Source: Puffinus mauretanicus
Taxonomy: Eukaryota; Chordata; Aves; Procellariiformes; Procellariidae
NCBI GenBank assembly: GCA_023333565.1
Contig: JAJKFH010003173.1
Span: forward strand, 434,001-498,000
DNA length: 64,000 bases
Direction: 5' to 3'
Both the position numbers and the translations under genes were made by a program. Under the pieces are notes generated by a model, which saw only the letters and a program-made list of their open reading frames with translations, did not search any database and had not been told where the DNA came from. Positions 22,324 to 35,300 of this stretch are shown piece after piece. Numbering within the stretch: position 1 is the stretch's first letter; every line of letters begins with the position of its first letter.

Positions 22324-25300
22324 ATGGAGGAGCCGCCGCCCGAGCAGCCCCCGCCGCCCCCGGCACCCCCGGCGGGCGGGGAGGCCGCGGCCGCGGCCGG
22401 CCCCGAGTGGAACATCCCGCCCAACGCGCCCGCCTGCATGGAGCGGCACCTGGAGGGCGCGCACTACCGCGCAGGTAGCGGGGCCGCGGGCGGGCCGCCG
22501 GCCCGGGGGAGGGAAGCGGGGAGGGGGGGAGCGGGCCGGGCTCTCACCGGGCCTCTCCCCCCGCCTCTCCCGCAGACGGGGCCCTGCTGCTGGGCGCCTC
22601 GGGGCTGAGCGGGCGCTGCTGGGCCGGCTCCCTCTGGGTCTTCGCCGACCCCCGCCGCGCCCCCAGCGAGGGCTTCTGCACCGCCGGCGTCCAGACCGAG
22701 GCGGGCGTCGCCGACCTGCGCTGGGTGGCTGACAGGGGCATCCTGGTGGCCTCCGACTCCGGTAAGCAACGGGAATCCCCCCGGGGCCCCCACGCTGAGG
22801 TGGGTGCCCCCCCAGCTGAGGTGGGTGCCCTTCCCCGCTTCCCCCCAGGTGCCGTGGAGCTGTGGGAGCTGGACGAGAACGAAACCCTCATCGTCAACAA
22901 GTTCTGTAAATACGAGCACGATGACATCGTGATGACGGTGGCCGTCCTGGCCAGCAGCACCCAGGCCGTCAGCGGCGGCAGGGACTTCTGGTGAGTGTTG
23001 CCAGCCCGGGTGCCGCGCACCAGGGCCGGTGCCGGGTGCTGACTGCTCGCTCTTGTCCACAGCGTGAAGGTCTGGGACCTCCCACAGCAAACGGTGCTGC
23101 ACTCCTACAGAGGTGAGTGCCTCGCCGGCCCCATCGCCCAGCTCCTCCTGGCCCCTCAGCGGTTGCTGCAGGCTGAGCTCAGTCCTGCAGCATCGCTGGT
23201 TATCTCCCATCTGCCAAACCTCACTCAGGGCCGTGATCTGATTGCCAGTCTGTGGAGTTTCTGGCACAGCCTTATTTCTTTGTCTGTTGTTCATTTCTCC
23301 CCACAAAATGAATGCTATAAGGCTTGGTTTGCCTTGCATCTCTAAGTGTATTTTAGAGTATTTGTTCTGTACTGAAATTTTTCTTCAACCTGCATACGAT
23401 CGTGTGGTCTCCTAACCCGTATTTGTCTTGAACAACAGCTTGTTGGAGATGCCGCTCTCTGGAGATGCGGTATTGTGATCTCTAGCTACAGCAGAGACCG
23501 TACTTTGTTTGACCCTCTCCCCCCGGCCCCTTGGTAACTGACCTCTTCTCTGGAGAGGCTTCCTCAAGCTTATGCACGTCACAGGGACTTGTCTGCAGTG
23601 GCTCTGGTTGGATTTGGCAGCTCATCAGTTTGGTAGGAAGCAGTTGGCTATTGCTGAGTAGAAGTTAACCCTGTATCTGGGCATAAACTATTATTTGTTA
23701 TACTGCTGTGCCTTCAGAGGTCCTTGGGAACATGTGGGAAAGTTGGATACAATCTTTGAGGCTCTTTATCCTTTTGTGCTTTTGGTAGCTCACTCCGGTT
23801 CAGTGACATGTGTGGCTTCCTGTCCTGGTAAGGACACTGTGTTCCTGTCCTGTGCAGAGGTAAAACTCTCTCTCTGTCTAAATCCGATAAAAGTGTTATT
23901 TTAGTTATTTACAGTTAAATGCACATACTGAGAAACCACCTGTTGTGTTACAAGCTGCATACCTGTGCTATTTCAATGTTCTGGTCTGATAACTTGCCAG
24001 TCAGCTTACCAAGCTGATTTCTACAGGTTTGTATTAAAATGTGGGAGTTCCCAGCTCTGTCCTGGGGATGACTGAAGGACCTAACTTGCAGTTAATGGCA
24101 GCATCATTTTAACACAAAGGAAGAGGTGGTGTGGGTTTGAATGCGGGTCAGTAGCAGTTCTGCAGTGTATCTGAGTTTGTGCTTACCCCCTGCCACAAAG
24201 AAATTGTAAAAACCTTCTCATTAACTTTGGATTTATAGGACAGCAGAACTTTACTCTGGGACACCAGATGCCCGAAACCAGCTACTCGAATTGGTATGTG
24301 TCTGTATGCAGTCACTGCTTGTGCATGAGTTTTTGTTGGAAGAAAAAAATTATTTTATGCCTGATTTCACTATGTCTAACTTCAACTCTAGCAATCTGAC
24401 CTTTTGGGCAGAAAAGCCCATTAAAACTAAGCACAGAAGTACAATAAGCTTTTAAATATTTTCTTAGTGCCGTAGCAGTGCTGACTGAGATAGTGTAGGA
24501 ATATCCTTGTACTGACTCTTCTCACACTCATGCCAATTTATTTACTTGCAGTTTGCAGTGCCTGTAATCACCTCCCTACCTCAGTCATGTGGCATCCACA
24601 GAAAAGTGACATCTTTGCTTTGGGTAAGAAGTGATCTTATTATTTGACTTTAACCAGACAAATCAAGGTCTTTCTTTTCACATGACAATTTTGCTAATAA
24701 CCTCATTCTCCCTTCCTCTCTTAAAGGTGATGAAAATGGAACAGTTGCACTAGTAGACACAAAGAATCCTGATTCTGCCCTCAGCTCCACTGTGCATGCC
24801 CGAAGTATCACAGGGTTTGCATTTTCTGCACATAGGTACAGTTGATATACTGGCATAGAATGTGTAACTACATACTCTTAAAAGCCTTATTTGTTTTTAG
24901 AGTAAAACCTGTGAGAGTACTAGTTTTGGTCTTTTTATCAAGATTGATAGTGAAGAATAGAATAAACCAAACAACGTCTCACTTTTGCAAAGAAGCGTGT
25001 GAATGTACATGAAAACACTTTTGCAGTATTCAGAATTATTGACCCAATCACTGTGGGGATTTTTCTAATTACAGTCACCTCTGCTTGAAGAAGGATTACT
25101 TGCTTTCCAACGCCAATAGAATATTCTTGCTTAGCGTGCTGGCAACCTTCCAAGTGATGATGAAAAAAATTTTGTAAGATTTGGTGTCTGACTGTACCTG
25201 GGTCAGGCTCACTAAGAAATGTGCTTTTCGAAAGGTTATCCCTAAGAAGCTTTCTTGTATTTGATTGTTCTAACCATGGTCTCATCTCTGTCCCCTAGTT

Positions 25301-25739
25301 CACCCTTACTGGCTTCAATCAGTGAAGACTGTTCAGTAGCTGTTCTTGATTCAGACCTCTCAGAGGTGTAAGTACTAGACAGAATGTATTCACTACTGTA
25401 GCTGTTTGTCTTGTTGACTTCTCAGTAAGCTATTTTTTTATCCATATGCTGAGTGGAAGATGAAAGTACTCCTTAAATAGGGGAGCATCATCCTAACAAA
25501 CTAGCAGTTAGGAATTGCATAAGCCCATAAACTCTTGGTGACAATGCTTTATGGCTAATGGAGTGTTCATGTTTTCCAGGTTCAGAAACCGTTCTCATCG
25601 AGACTTTGTAAAAGGCTTATCGTGGTCTCCTTCAGACAATGCCTTGCTCACTACAGTTGGATGGGATCATCAGGTTTTACATCACACTGTGCCCATACCA
25701 ACTGGTGAAGCTTCTGGAGTCAACTGTGTAAAAGAATAG
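22324..25739 (+). CDS. WDR77: Methylosome protein 50, WD-repeat partner of PRMT5
   Basis: WDR77 (MEP50) is the WD40 propeller that binds PRMT5 and presents substrates such as Sm proteins and histones for symmetric arginine dimethylation. Ten coding exons: 22324-22474, 22576-22761, 22849-22990, 23063-23112, 23789-23859, 24239-24293, 24552-24623, 24727-24835, 25299-25367 and 25580-25739. The sum is 1,065 bases, 354 residues; human has 342. The start MEEPPPEQ leads a Pro/Ala-rich segment of about 27 residues before [14 protein letters not shown], which accounts for the extra length. Propeller blades show as [39 protein letters not shown] and [11 protein letters not shown]. All introns are GT-AG. 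A 16-base direct repeat lies in intron 2. An AATAAA at 27412-27417 suggests a 3' untranslated region of about 1.7 kb. Confidence 0.97.
22794..22830 (+). repeat. Short direct repeat in WDR77 intron 2
   Basis: GCTGAGGTGGGTGCCC occurs at 22794-22809 and again at 22815-22830. It fills almost half of an 87-base intron that ends at 22848. Confidence 0.8.
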
Positions 25740-27411
25740 TTTTATAAACTCACAGTCCAAATTCCTTCCTGGCATTACTTTGATTCTGCTGAAGTCAAAG
25801 GTGTGTGTGGACTGGAGTGGGTACGGTCTGTTATCTGCCTTGAAGCTTGTGACTAAGAAGATTCCTGTAGTAATTTTGAATTAGGCATAAGTTAGTTACA
25901 AACCAAGCTTTACCCTCTCCTCAGGAGTTGGCTTCACCTGTGATAAGACTTCAGTATTTTATCCAGAAAAAAATTGACTTCAGGCACAGAGGAGACTTGG
26001 AGAGATAGGGAATTAGGTCTAATTTAAAAAAAAAAAAAAAAAAGCTCAATTACTCCCTCAGTTCTCCAAACCATCCATGGAATTTACAGAAACGTTTTTT
26101 GGGGAGGTTGAAAACAACACCTCTTGTTAGTTGGATGGCAGAGCCTCACCCTTGAGCAAAGCTCTTTGCTATGTAAATCAGTTCTTCCAGCTGAATGGGA
26201 AGACAGGTTAGCATTTAAAGACTAGAAGGGTTCCACTGTTGTCCTTAATGCAGCATGTGGTTTAGAGGGTTGGTCTTCACTATATACTAGTGTGGATCCT
26301 ATGGTGAGCACTGTTTATGCACTTCTGCTCCCTTGATGCGTATTGGAATACCAGTGCTTGGTGTGAGGAGTCTTGTATGCTTTATGGTAAGGATCCCAGC
26401 TGTAGCCCTGTAATTAAACACCTTCCTGATAGTGCATGACATGCTGAAATACTGGGACCTGTGGTGCTCAACCTTGGCTTGCAGCTGAGGCCTGCTCAAA
26501 GGGGCTGTTACTGTAGGGTGCTGAAAGCCAAGAGAAGTTAGCCGTTGCTATGCTGTTTGACACCATGTTTCATCTCCTCTGTGCTGAAGACAACTTATTC
26601 GAAGATAAGACCTGTGAACAAAAGTTTATGTAAGGGAAAAACTGGACTAAGGACTTCAGTTTTCATTTGCTTGCTCCTATAAACAGACTCTGCTTAGTGA
26701 TAAATGAGACTCCTTATGCACTTGTGATGAGTGACTTTTTGTGCCGGAGACTGAGGGGACCAAACATTCCCAAAATCCCCAAAACAGACTCCTCATAATC
26801 CTTAGAGGTGTTTTTTTGTAATATATCACATGCTTTTCAAACTAAACTGTTTCCCTGGAACATATATAACTGAAAAAAAATCATTGCTCTGCATGCATTG
26901 CCACTGCTCTAGATGTGGCTTGGTCTGTCCTAATATTTCCTAGAGAGAATACAGCAGGTCCTGACTAATGAAACAAAAAAATACTATTGAAATGGATGCT
27001 ACTCCTGTTTCTTTAGCATGATAGCAACACTAAGATGTACACCACTTCCAGTGGGCTTATCCCTGCGTAAACATAGGTTTTAGCTGATCCAAATAATGCA
27101 GAGCCAACAATTAATTTTTAGGCAGGCTAAGCTTTCCCATGTACTTTTCTTATGCTCTTTTTAAACCTCGTTTGCTGCTTTTATAATTCCCATGTCATAC
27201 AGGTGTTTACAGAGCAAACTACCTGATCTAGAGCAGTGTATGACAAGGAAAAGGTAAATGATTATAAAAACTGACAAGTTTCCTCAAAAGTACCCCTTGA
27301 ACAACCAAAAAAGTTACCTGTTATGGACCTCTGATGGTGTACTGAAAACTGAAACAGGTCTTGTGCTGTTTGTGAAAAAGTTGTCTTGGAAAAAGTGGAA
27401 GACAGTTTTTA

Positions 27412-27417
27412 AATAAA
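27412..27417 (+). terminator. Candidate WDR77 polyadenylation signal
   Basis: AATAAA about 1.67 kb after the WDR77 stop, followed by a T- and GT-rich stretch (TAGTTTTCATTTGTAACTGG). It is the first canonical hexamer I see on the plus strand after the stop. Confidence 0.5.
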
Positions 27418-29910
27418 TCATAGTTTTCATTTGTAACTGGGTGTAAGTTTCACTGGGCCACTTCTGTAGCATTGAAGAGCCAGCTGAGATCATTCACACA
27501 GTTAAAAGTGAAGTTGTGATTTCAGTCCCTGAAATTAAAACTGTTCTTAAATAAATGTGTACCGTATTACTGTTTAATGCTAGGGTGCTATGATTCTTCA
27601 GCCCTAGTGCAAGGCAGGCTGTAAGTCCTGTTTTCAGGAAGCTTTTCTTTCCAAAACTTGAAGTAGGATTTCCATTGGGCATAGCTAAAAAGAAAAGTTT
27701 CAAATATCAAGTATTAAACCGTGCTAAGTTCCTCACATTACATCCTGTGAGCGAAACACAGCAGTCCATGGCAAAAAGCATAATGGTGGAAGGTGAAGCC
27801 TAGATGGACAACAGGTCATTATTGATATATTAATCCTGTTCTTTTACAATTGCTAAAAGACTTTTAGTATGGTAGCACAAAAGAAAATAAAATGCTTCAG
27901 CATCTGGCGAAGGTTCAGCATCTGGGTGAAGGTTTATGTTCTGCCACAGGAGGGCAGCAACTGCCAGCTTGACAAGTGGCAAGGCAGCATCCCCCCCAAA
28001 CGTTTACCCATTTCTTTAAAGGGTATCCACTTTTTTCTTTTTAGCCACTTACACTTTTTTTTTTTCTCCATTGTAAGAGAAGCACAGAAAAGCAACAGTC
28101 ACTCGTGTTGTGTTAGCCTGGCTCCTAGCTGATTGTACCATTGCTAGCATGGCTATATTAAATAGTCACACCAACGCGCAGGCAGCGCGGCAGAAACACT
28201 GACAATACCACATCAATGCTTGTTGACTTTGTAGCTATCTGCCAAGGAATTGGAGAATTCTCTGGCTTTTGTGGTACGCTCACACTGTCTGGACTGCTTT
28301 ACATGCCGTTCAGGTTTGGGGACACTTCTATAAATACACTGCGGGTAGAGTAAAAGCTTTGAGATACACATTGCACACTTCCCTCCTGAAGAACCTGGTT
28401 CTGTAGCCAGAGCTGGATTAGAGAGATGAGAATGCAATTACGTATAATTTTGAGGAGTGGAGAGAATGAGCCACTATGAAGACAAGCCTGCCTTTTATGT
28501 TGCTGCTTGCATTGCTCACACTGCGTTTTCAATTTTAAGTACAACGTTCTAGTTAGGACTTGCAAATAAGTATGCAAGTTTCATTACTAATGAAAAGCTC
28601 AAAACCAAGAACTATTTATAGAAGCAGCACAGGCTGAACTGCACAAGCGCCTCTACCAGCCGGCCTAACCAGCTGGATGTGAGGGGTGTTTGCAGAGTGA
28701 CGGGGCAGTTAGGGCTAGCTGCCCGTTCATTCCTTGATGGGGCTTCTAAAAACACCTAAATAGCTACAGGGTTTGTATCAACAACTGGTAAGTAGAAATC
28801 GGACCAAGCCCTAGGTAAGCTGAAATTCAGCCTGTTGCTGAGGCCAGTTTGAGCTACATTTTCCTGTCCTTTTAATCTTACATGCAAAGATCTCAATCTC
28901 GCAGCAGACGGACCACTTAAGCAATACTAAATAAAGTCAGACCACACATGTAATAAAACAATACGTCCAGATATATTTAATGCAAGAAGGTTGGTGTTCA
29001 ATGGCACTCATAAATAAGAGACTTTGTTTGACACTTTACAAGTAAAGCTATCGCTTATACTACATTAGCAGGTACTTTTGAGGAAGAGGCAGCTGCAGGG
29101 GATAATTTAAGTTGTATCAAGACTTGAATGATGAAACTGCATCAGAGGGTTGAAGTGAGAATAATTCCATTGTCAGGCTTCAAGTTTGCTTTCAGCACTA
29201 AGACTGGACAATAAGGTAGGTTGCTTTGCTCCATTACTACCCTCAGTTTCTTCCTCTTCTATTGCTAAATTTATATAGTGAAACAGAGCTGGGGAGAAGG
29301 AGCAGAAATGAGAATCAGAGTATAGAGTTTATCTATGTGCTGTCCTGAGAAAGTTACCTGACCAAGGAGGAGAGAGCTCTTCCCCATCCCTGCAGCTGAG
29401 AGGTCCCCGCTCTTCATTACGGATTTAACTTTCCCCGTAAATGCTTTGGCTGCCAACAGCTCTGACAGTGGTTTCTTTGTAACACACACAGTTCCCAATG
29501 GCCCCAGCATAAATGTCTAGTTGTTACTGAAATACTAGAATTTTGCTTCATGCATTCAAAAGAAGCAGGGATAGCCCGAGTGTTTAAAGAATAGAATAGT
29601 TCCTCTGCTTAGAACATTCATGCTAACCAGTTTTACAACTGTAAGCAGAGTCCTACCTGATTTAGTTACAGCTTAGTCCACTATGCATTCCCAGAATGGG
29701 TGTTCTTTGAATGAATAATGGCTATTTCATAAAGCTGACTTACATTATCATGCTTCTAATATTTAATATAAACAAATACACGTCTGCTAGAAACAAGACG
29801 CTCCACACTATATAACAGCATATTACAACTACGTATGAATTGCGTGTCTGGGTGAAACAGTAAATGTGAAATTCAAAGCAAGTGCCACGATTGGAGTTTC
29901 ACATTTTGCT

Positions 29911-29933
29911 AAAAAAAAAAAAAAAAAAAAAAA
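29911..29933. repeat. Poly-A tract of 23 bases
   Basis: An uninterrupted A run followed by CCCCACC and an A/C-rich segment to about 29965. I see no retroposon body attached to it. Confidence 0.8.
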
Positions 29934-32322
29934 CCCCACCAAAAAAAACCACAACAAAACAAAACCTTGTGTTGGGGACACACTTAAATTTATATGAATT
30001 CTTGAGGGGGAAAATTGCACACACACCATTTCAGGGCAAATTCAATCTTGAAGGCCAAAGTCTCCCCAAAAGCCTTTACGTTTAAAACTGCTTTTGAGCA
30101 TTAATTTGCAGTTATAACTTCTTATTTTGATAAAAAAGTATCAGGAAGACAAAACAATTAGGTTGCAATATTATCAGAGAGGCTTCTTTGTTTTGTTTCA
30201 GGTTAAACTGGTGAAACTTCATCCAATACTGAAACATGACCCTGAAGCCACTCAAACAGGATCATGGCTTTACTTCCATAGATAAATAAGAATTCTCAAG
30301 ATGCTCCTCGCATGGAGAAACTTCCCTGTTTTAAGGGGGGGGGGGGGCGACTCTACATGACACTGGCACACTTAAATACCCAGATAGTTACTCCATAGTC
30401 ACTTTTCTGCATAAACATTTTTTAAAAACCAACGATCCAATATTTAAAATATGTTATTTTAATACTGGCTGGGATGAGCATGTCTGGAAATCTTCCAAGT
30501 CACTGCGACTTACTGGCATAAAAATGCCATTTGAATTAGCTATTAGACCGATTATGGTATTTGCGTTTTCATTTTATTCACAGCAAAGTAAAGTTCAGAA
30601 TACTTTGAAGCTGCTGCAATATTTGAAACAGCTGTTAAATTATTAAGTAAGGTTGGAAATAACATGAAACATAGAACGTCAACAACGCGACATTAATATC
30701 AAGATAACTCTTTGGCAAACTCCACCGTGAAGGAAAATTTATGACTGAATTTTGAGTTGAATTGTAAAGCAAAATCTGCTTACATACACATACACACACG
30801 TGCATGCAATGCAGGACAAGTCGGAGTGGAACTAGTGATATTGTATAGTATTGAAAATAGAAAGTGCTTTCCATAAATGTAGACTCATGTCTCAAAGTGC
30901 TTTTAGTTTGTCAGTGATCAGAAAACATTCTCTACAAGTTTTTACACTTATCTTACAGTGATTTTCAGCAAGTTTACCTACGAGGAAAATTACATATTTC
31001 TCATTTCAGGAAGTTGGCTATTCAAAACTTTGGTCAGCTATTGTACGACGGTATTGCTTGCTCTGCAGTACAAAATACCCTCTGTAAGGCTACTCTTACC
31101 TCCCACCCACCCGCATCACTAGCTCCTTCAGAGAGGCACTGGCAGGGAGCAGGGACAGGCTTGCACGCACGCCCAGCGCCCAGACAAGCGCTTATGGGAA
31201 CAGCGGGAGCCAGGTCCCTTGGGCATCTCACTGCAGACATTCCACACACCAGGAGCGTTGAATACTCCACAGTCACACCAAAATTTAGCTTCTTAGTCCC
31301 CCAAATCAGACAAACTAAAGCCAAGTCTCAGTATAACAGTTTATAAGGACTCCGTGGCTTAGCTTTTAGAGGTGGGGTTTACGTGGGTATGAAGTAGCAA
31401 GAGACCCCTCGAGGAAAGCACCACCAGCACAGCACCTCGGTGAGTCGCTGACACCCACCAGCTGATAAAGGAAAAGAAGGATTGCTCAATATCTTAAGTC
31501 TCCAAAGTGCTTTACAGCCACCCATCCAGGCCTCACAGCCTTCTTCCATGAGGAATAATTACCAGCAGAAACATTTACAGTGACCAAAAGGCGCAGGAAA
31601 GCAAGGGCCCGTGCTCCCGAAGCTGCTGCCCCCCCGCAGTTGCTCCCTGGAGAAGGGGGCTCGGACCTTTGCGGCAGCGCTGCCCCGGCTCGGCAGGACA
31701 GGCACTGAAAGCCAGGAGCTGTTTTTAAGGCATCGGCATAATTGATTTGCTCAAGGCTGTTGAAGGAGGTGGGGACAGAAGAGGTAAGGATCTAGACATC
31801 CTAAACTCTATTTCTATCCCATTGGCCTCACATTCTTATTTAATTCCCCTACATTTAGCGATACACTGGCCTGCTTCCATTATGCACATCTCCCAGTTGC
31901 TTTCTCCCCGCTCCCAAGCATGTTGGATTTAAACCAATTAAAAAAACAAACTGAAAACAATCTCTCCAGTGGTGATGCTCTTTAAAGAGAACTAAGGATG
32001 CTCTTTGGCTTTTTTAGAAGACCTATCAGGCTGCAATTTTGAAAATAATATGGTGGGGAAATAGGAGGAGGAAACCCATGTTTGCTCACGTAACAAGACA
32101 GCAGCCTGTCCTCTGTAGTAACTACTCTCCATGACAGTCTTTTGAGAAGAGTCCAAGTCCCAGGTTCACTCCCCGCCTTCTCCATCAGTAGCTTCAAGCA
32201 GTGCGTTTGCTGGCCGGGTTGGGACCGTCCCTGGTGCCCGCGGAGAAGGAGACGACTCACCCAGGCGCCTTCTTGCCCCTTCCCAGCCGGACGAAGGCGG
32301 CAGAGCAGCCCTGCGGACAAGC

Positions 32323-35300
32323 CTATCGGTGGCCGCTCTGGTAGGCGTAGGAGATGGGCTGCCGCGCCCCGGGCCTGACCGTGAAGGTGTTGGTAGGTCC
32401 GCTGTACTGCGAGCTGCCGTGGGCAGGTCTGGAGGGAAAACAGAGGGAAAGTCACTGAAAGCCAAGGAAACCTGTTGGTTTTATTCAATATTGCAACTAT
32501 AAATTTTTTTTTTCTAGTGGAGGAGGGTGCATTTTGTCACCTCATGTCTCCATTCGGTGACACGGGGAGGAGAGGGTGATGGGCGCCAGGGTTACAGCTG
32601 GGAGCAGGGAGGAGCTGTGCCACAGCCGCGGCCCTGGACCGAGGCAGCGGGAGGAGACCCCGCCGGGAGCGAGCACAGCCAGGCGTCCGGCAGCACTGCA
32701 CAAGCCAACGAACGACTGCTCTCGGGCCTCTGCGCTGCTCTGGGGCCAGCCCAGGGCCCAGCCCTCCTCTCCTTCAAATCAAAGGGACACAGAGGACAGG
32801 GAAGGGGTCAGCTCAGCGGGGCACATACCTGCTGGCTGCCACCACGCTGCCAGGCGAGAAATCCCCATTCTGCCCCTTGTACTTGGCGTCGGCCCCGGCG
32901 CTGCCGTATGGCACGGCTTTCCCAGCAGCATCGAGGGACGTCCGCCTGCCCTGCACACTCGTGGGGCCGTTCCTGTGGGCAGAGCTGAGGCGGCGGACCC
33001 CCTCCCCGGCCGGGGAGCTGTATCCCCCGGGGCCGTAGGAGAGGGCACCCGTGCCCCGGGGCGCTGCGGCTGCCCGGGGGTAGGAGCTGTCGGGCTCAGA
33101 GACATACAGGCGCTTCTTGATCAGCGGGCGAGGGTTCGGGCAGCGGCTGAAGTAACCGGCAGAGCTGCTGTAGTCTGGGTACTGGGGCATGAAGTCGCCA
33201 TTCCTCCTGCTCTTCTCTGAGGGCAGCGGAGCTGGCAGCTCACGGTTGCCCCCGTAGCCACGGCCATAGCCGGGCCACCTGAAATACCGCGGCGCCTCCG
33301 AGCCCCGGCTGCAGTCAGGGAAGCTGGGACACTTGCGGTTCTCCTCCCGGCTTGGGAGGGGCCCCTCGGCCTCGTCCACCTCATTGCTGAATTCGGGGGG
33401 TGGGGGGATAATCCCGTAGTCCAGCGCCGACTCCCCGTTCTCCTCCTCCCTGGGCATGCCATGGCGGGGCGGGCCGGGCTGGTTCAGCTGCCCGGACTCG
33501 AGGAGGCCCCGCAGCAGGCTGGAGGCAGCGGCCCGCCGGTGCCCGGGGAGGCTCGGGGGCTGCGCCTCACCCACTGCCCGCACGTCCCGGCCCTGCTCCG
33601 AGGAGCTGGAGAAGGACGGAGGTTTGCTCTGTCCTAACCCCGCTGTACCTGCCGCAGACAGCCGGGGCACCACGGTGAAGGAGTAGGGCTTGGACTCGTG
33701 GCGGTAGAAGCTGGTGGAGGTGGTGTCTGACGAGGCGTTGCCGAGTTTCAGGGGCAGCTTCGCCCGCGGCGCAGCTCCCACCTCACCACCCTGCCGGCCC
33801 CGCTGGGCCCGCTGCCGGGCTGCCAGGAGCAGCGCCATGGGGGAGCCCCGCTCCACCCGCTCGCCCGTCACGGGGTGGATCAGCACCTCCTCCTGCCCCG
33901 CTCCCGAGGCGCCTGGCGGGCTCCTGGCCAAGCTTGTGGGGCAGGGCAGTTCGGCCGAGCTCAAGGCACGGGGCGATTCGGCTGAGCTGGCCCCAGCCTG
34001 GTGCACTTTGTACTGGAAGATGGCCGCGTTGGGCTGTGGTGCTGGGCTCTGTGCGGGAGAAATGGGGGGTGAGGGGGAAGTGCGAGCAGGGGGCTCCTCT
34101 GCCGGTCCCTGAGGTGGGTCTGGGGGGCTCACGCTGCTGTCGAGGGACCTGGGAGCAGGGCTCAAGTTCTCTGCAGCCTTGCTAGCAGCAGGAGCGGGAT
34201 GGTCCTTGTGCCCCATCTCATCCTTCTCCACTGCAGCCGCTGGTGCTGGGAGCGGGCTTGGGGCTGGTTTCGGCAGCACCGAGCCACTTGGGTCAGGGCA
34301 GCTCTTCCTTGAGTCAGGGGGGCTCTTCTTCATACATGGGGTGCTGCCGCCATCCTCGCTGCCCTGCTTCTGGCTGCCGAGCCCCAGAGCAGGCTTCCCT
34401 TCTTTCTTCAGGGACAGCACAGCCTCCAGCTCATTCCTGATTTTCATCACGCTGTGGGTCTGCATGGCAGGGCTGCTCTCCGAAGCAGGCAGTGCCATGC
34501 TGGGAGACCCCCCCTTGGCACTGCGTGGGCTGCTGGGCACCCCTTTCTTCTCGCTCTCCCCTCCTGCGGGTAACTGTGCGTCCTTCCCAGCAGGTCCGGC
34601 GAGTTGGGGCCCGTTGAGACTGGGCCCATGGCTGCCGGCATGGTCGGTACTGCCATCCACGGGCCGGGGAGCAGCCGGCTTCTCCAGCGGCCTCTCCTCC
34701 TGCCGAGGGGAGCGCAGGAGGGCCGAGAGCTCGTGCCGCAGCCTGCTCAGGTTGCTGGCGTCCCTCCAGTCATCCTCGCAGGTCGGGTAATCTGGAGGGG
34801 GGAGGTCCAGGTCATTCGCAGAGAGAGATTCGGATTTTGGAGGAGAGTCTCTCTCAGCTGTTTTTGGCTGGGGAACCTTCTCCATCTCGGAGCCTGGCAG
34901 CGGGGAGCGGCGACCAGCAGGATTCATCCCCTGGCTGAGCCCTGGACCCGGCTTGGGGCTCAGCGGTGGGGGGGTTGGCACAGCCGGCTTCGCAACAGCC
35001 TGTCTCAGCGGGGAACTTCTTTGCTCGGATTCTCCTCCTGCGTGAGCCTTGGCCGCGGGTCTTATGGTGAAGCAGGGTGGGAGGGGAGGCCGGGCGTGAG
35101 GCTGCCTGGGGAAGGGCTCCTGACGGACAGGCTGACTCTCCTGCACGGGGATGGAGGAGGACCGGGCTGGGGCCGGTGGGGGCACCTTGAAGGACCTCGG
35201 GAAGGTGAGGTGGGGCTCAGGGCAGTGCTTGGGTTGCAGGCTTTCCTTTGGGCCAGGGGCAGCCGGCACCCCAGCCTCGGCAGGGTGGAGCGGCCCCTCA

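Larger units (their letters stand above)
25740..32322. other. Tail-to-tail spacer between WDR77 and C6orf132
   Basis: WDR77 3' untranslated sequence probably occupies 25740 to about 27430. The part next to 32322 should be 3' untranslated sequence of the minus-strand C6orf132; minus-strand AATAAA candidates include 30588-30583. Between them no coding exon is recognisable on either strand. Low-complexity tracts are 18 A at 26026-26043, 23 A at 29911-29933, 13 G at 30335-30347 and a CA-rich stretch near 30783-30800. In human, WDR77 is followed by OVGP1/PIFO/CHIA, while C6orf132 lies tail to tail with TAF8. None of those neighbours is visible, so the junction between the two human segments falls here. 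Confidence 0.5.

Noticed and set aside
22464..23339. 291-codon minus-strand open frame over WDR77 exons 2-4
   Set aside because: It is antisense to well-supported WDR77 exons with correct splice phases, in GC-rich sequence.
29829..30085. Poly-A tract as the tail of a processed pseudogene or retroposon
   Set aside because: No coding remnant, target-site duplication or CR1-type sequence is visible next to it on either side.
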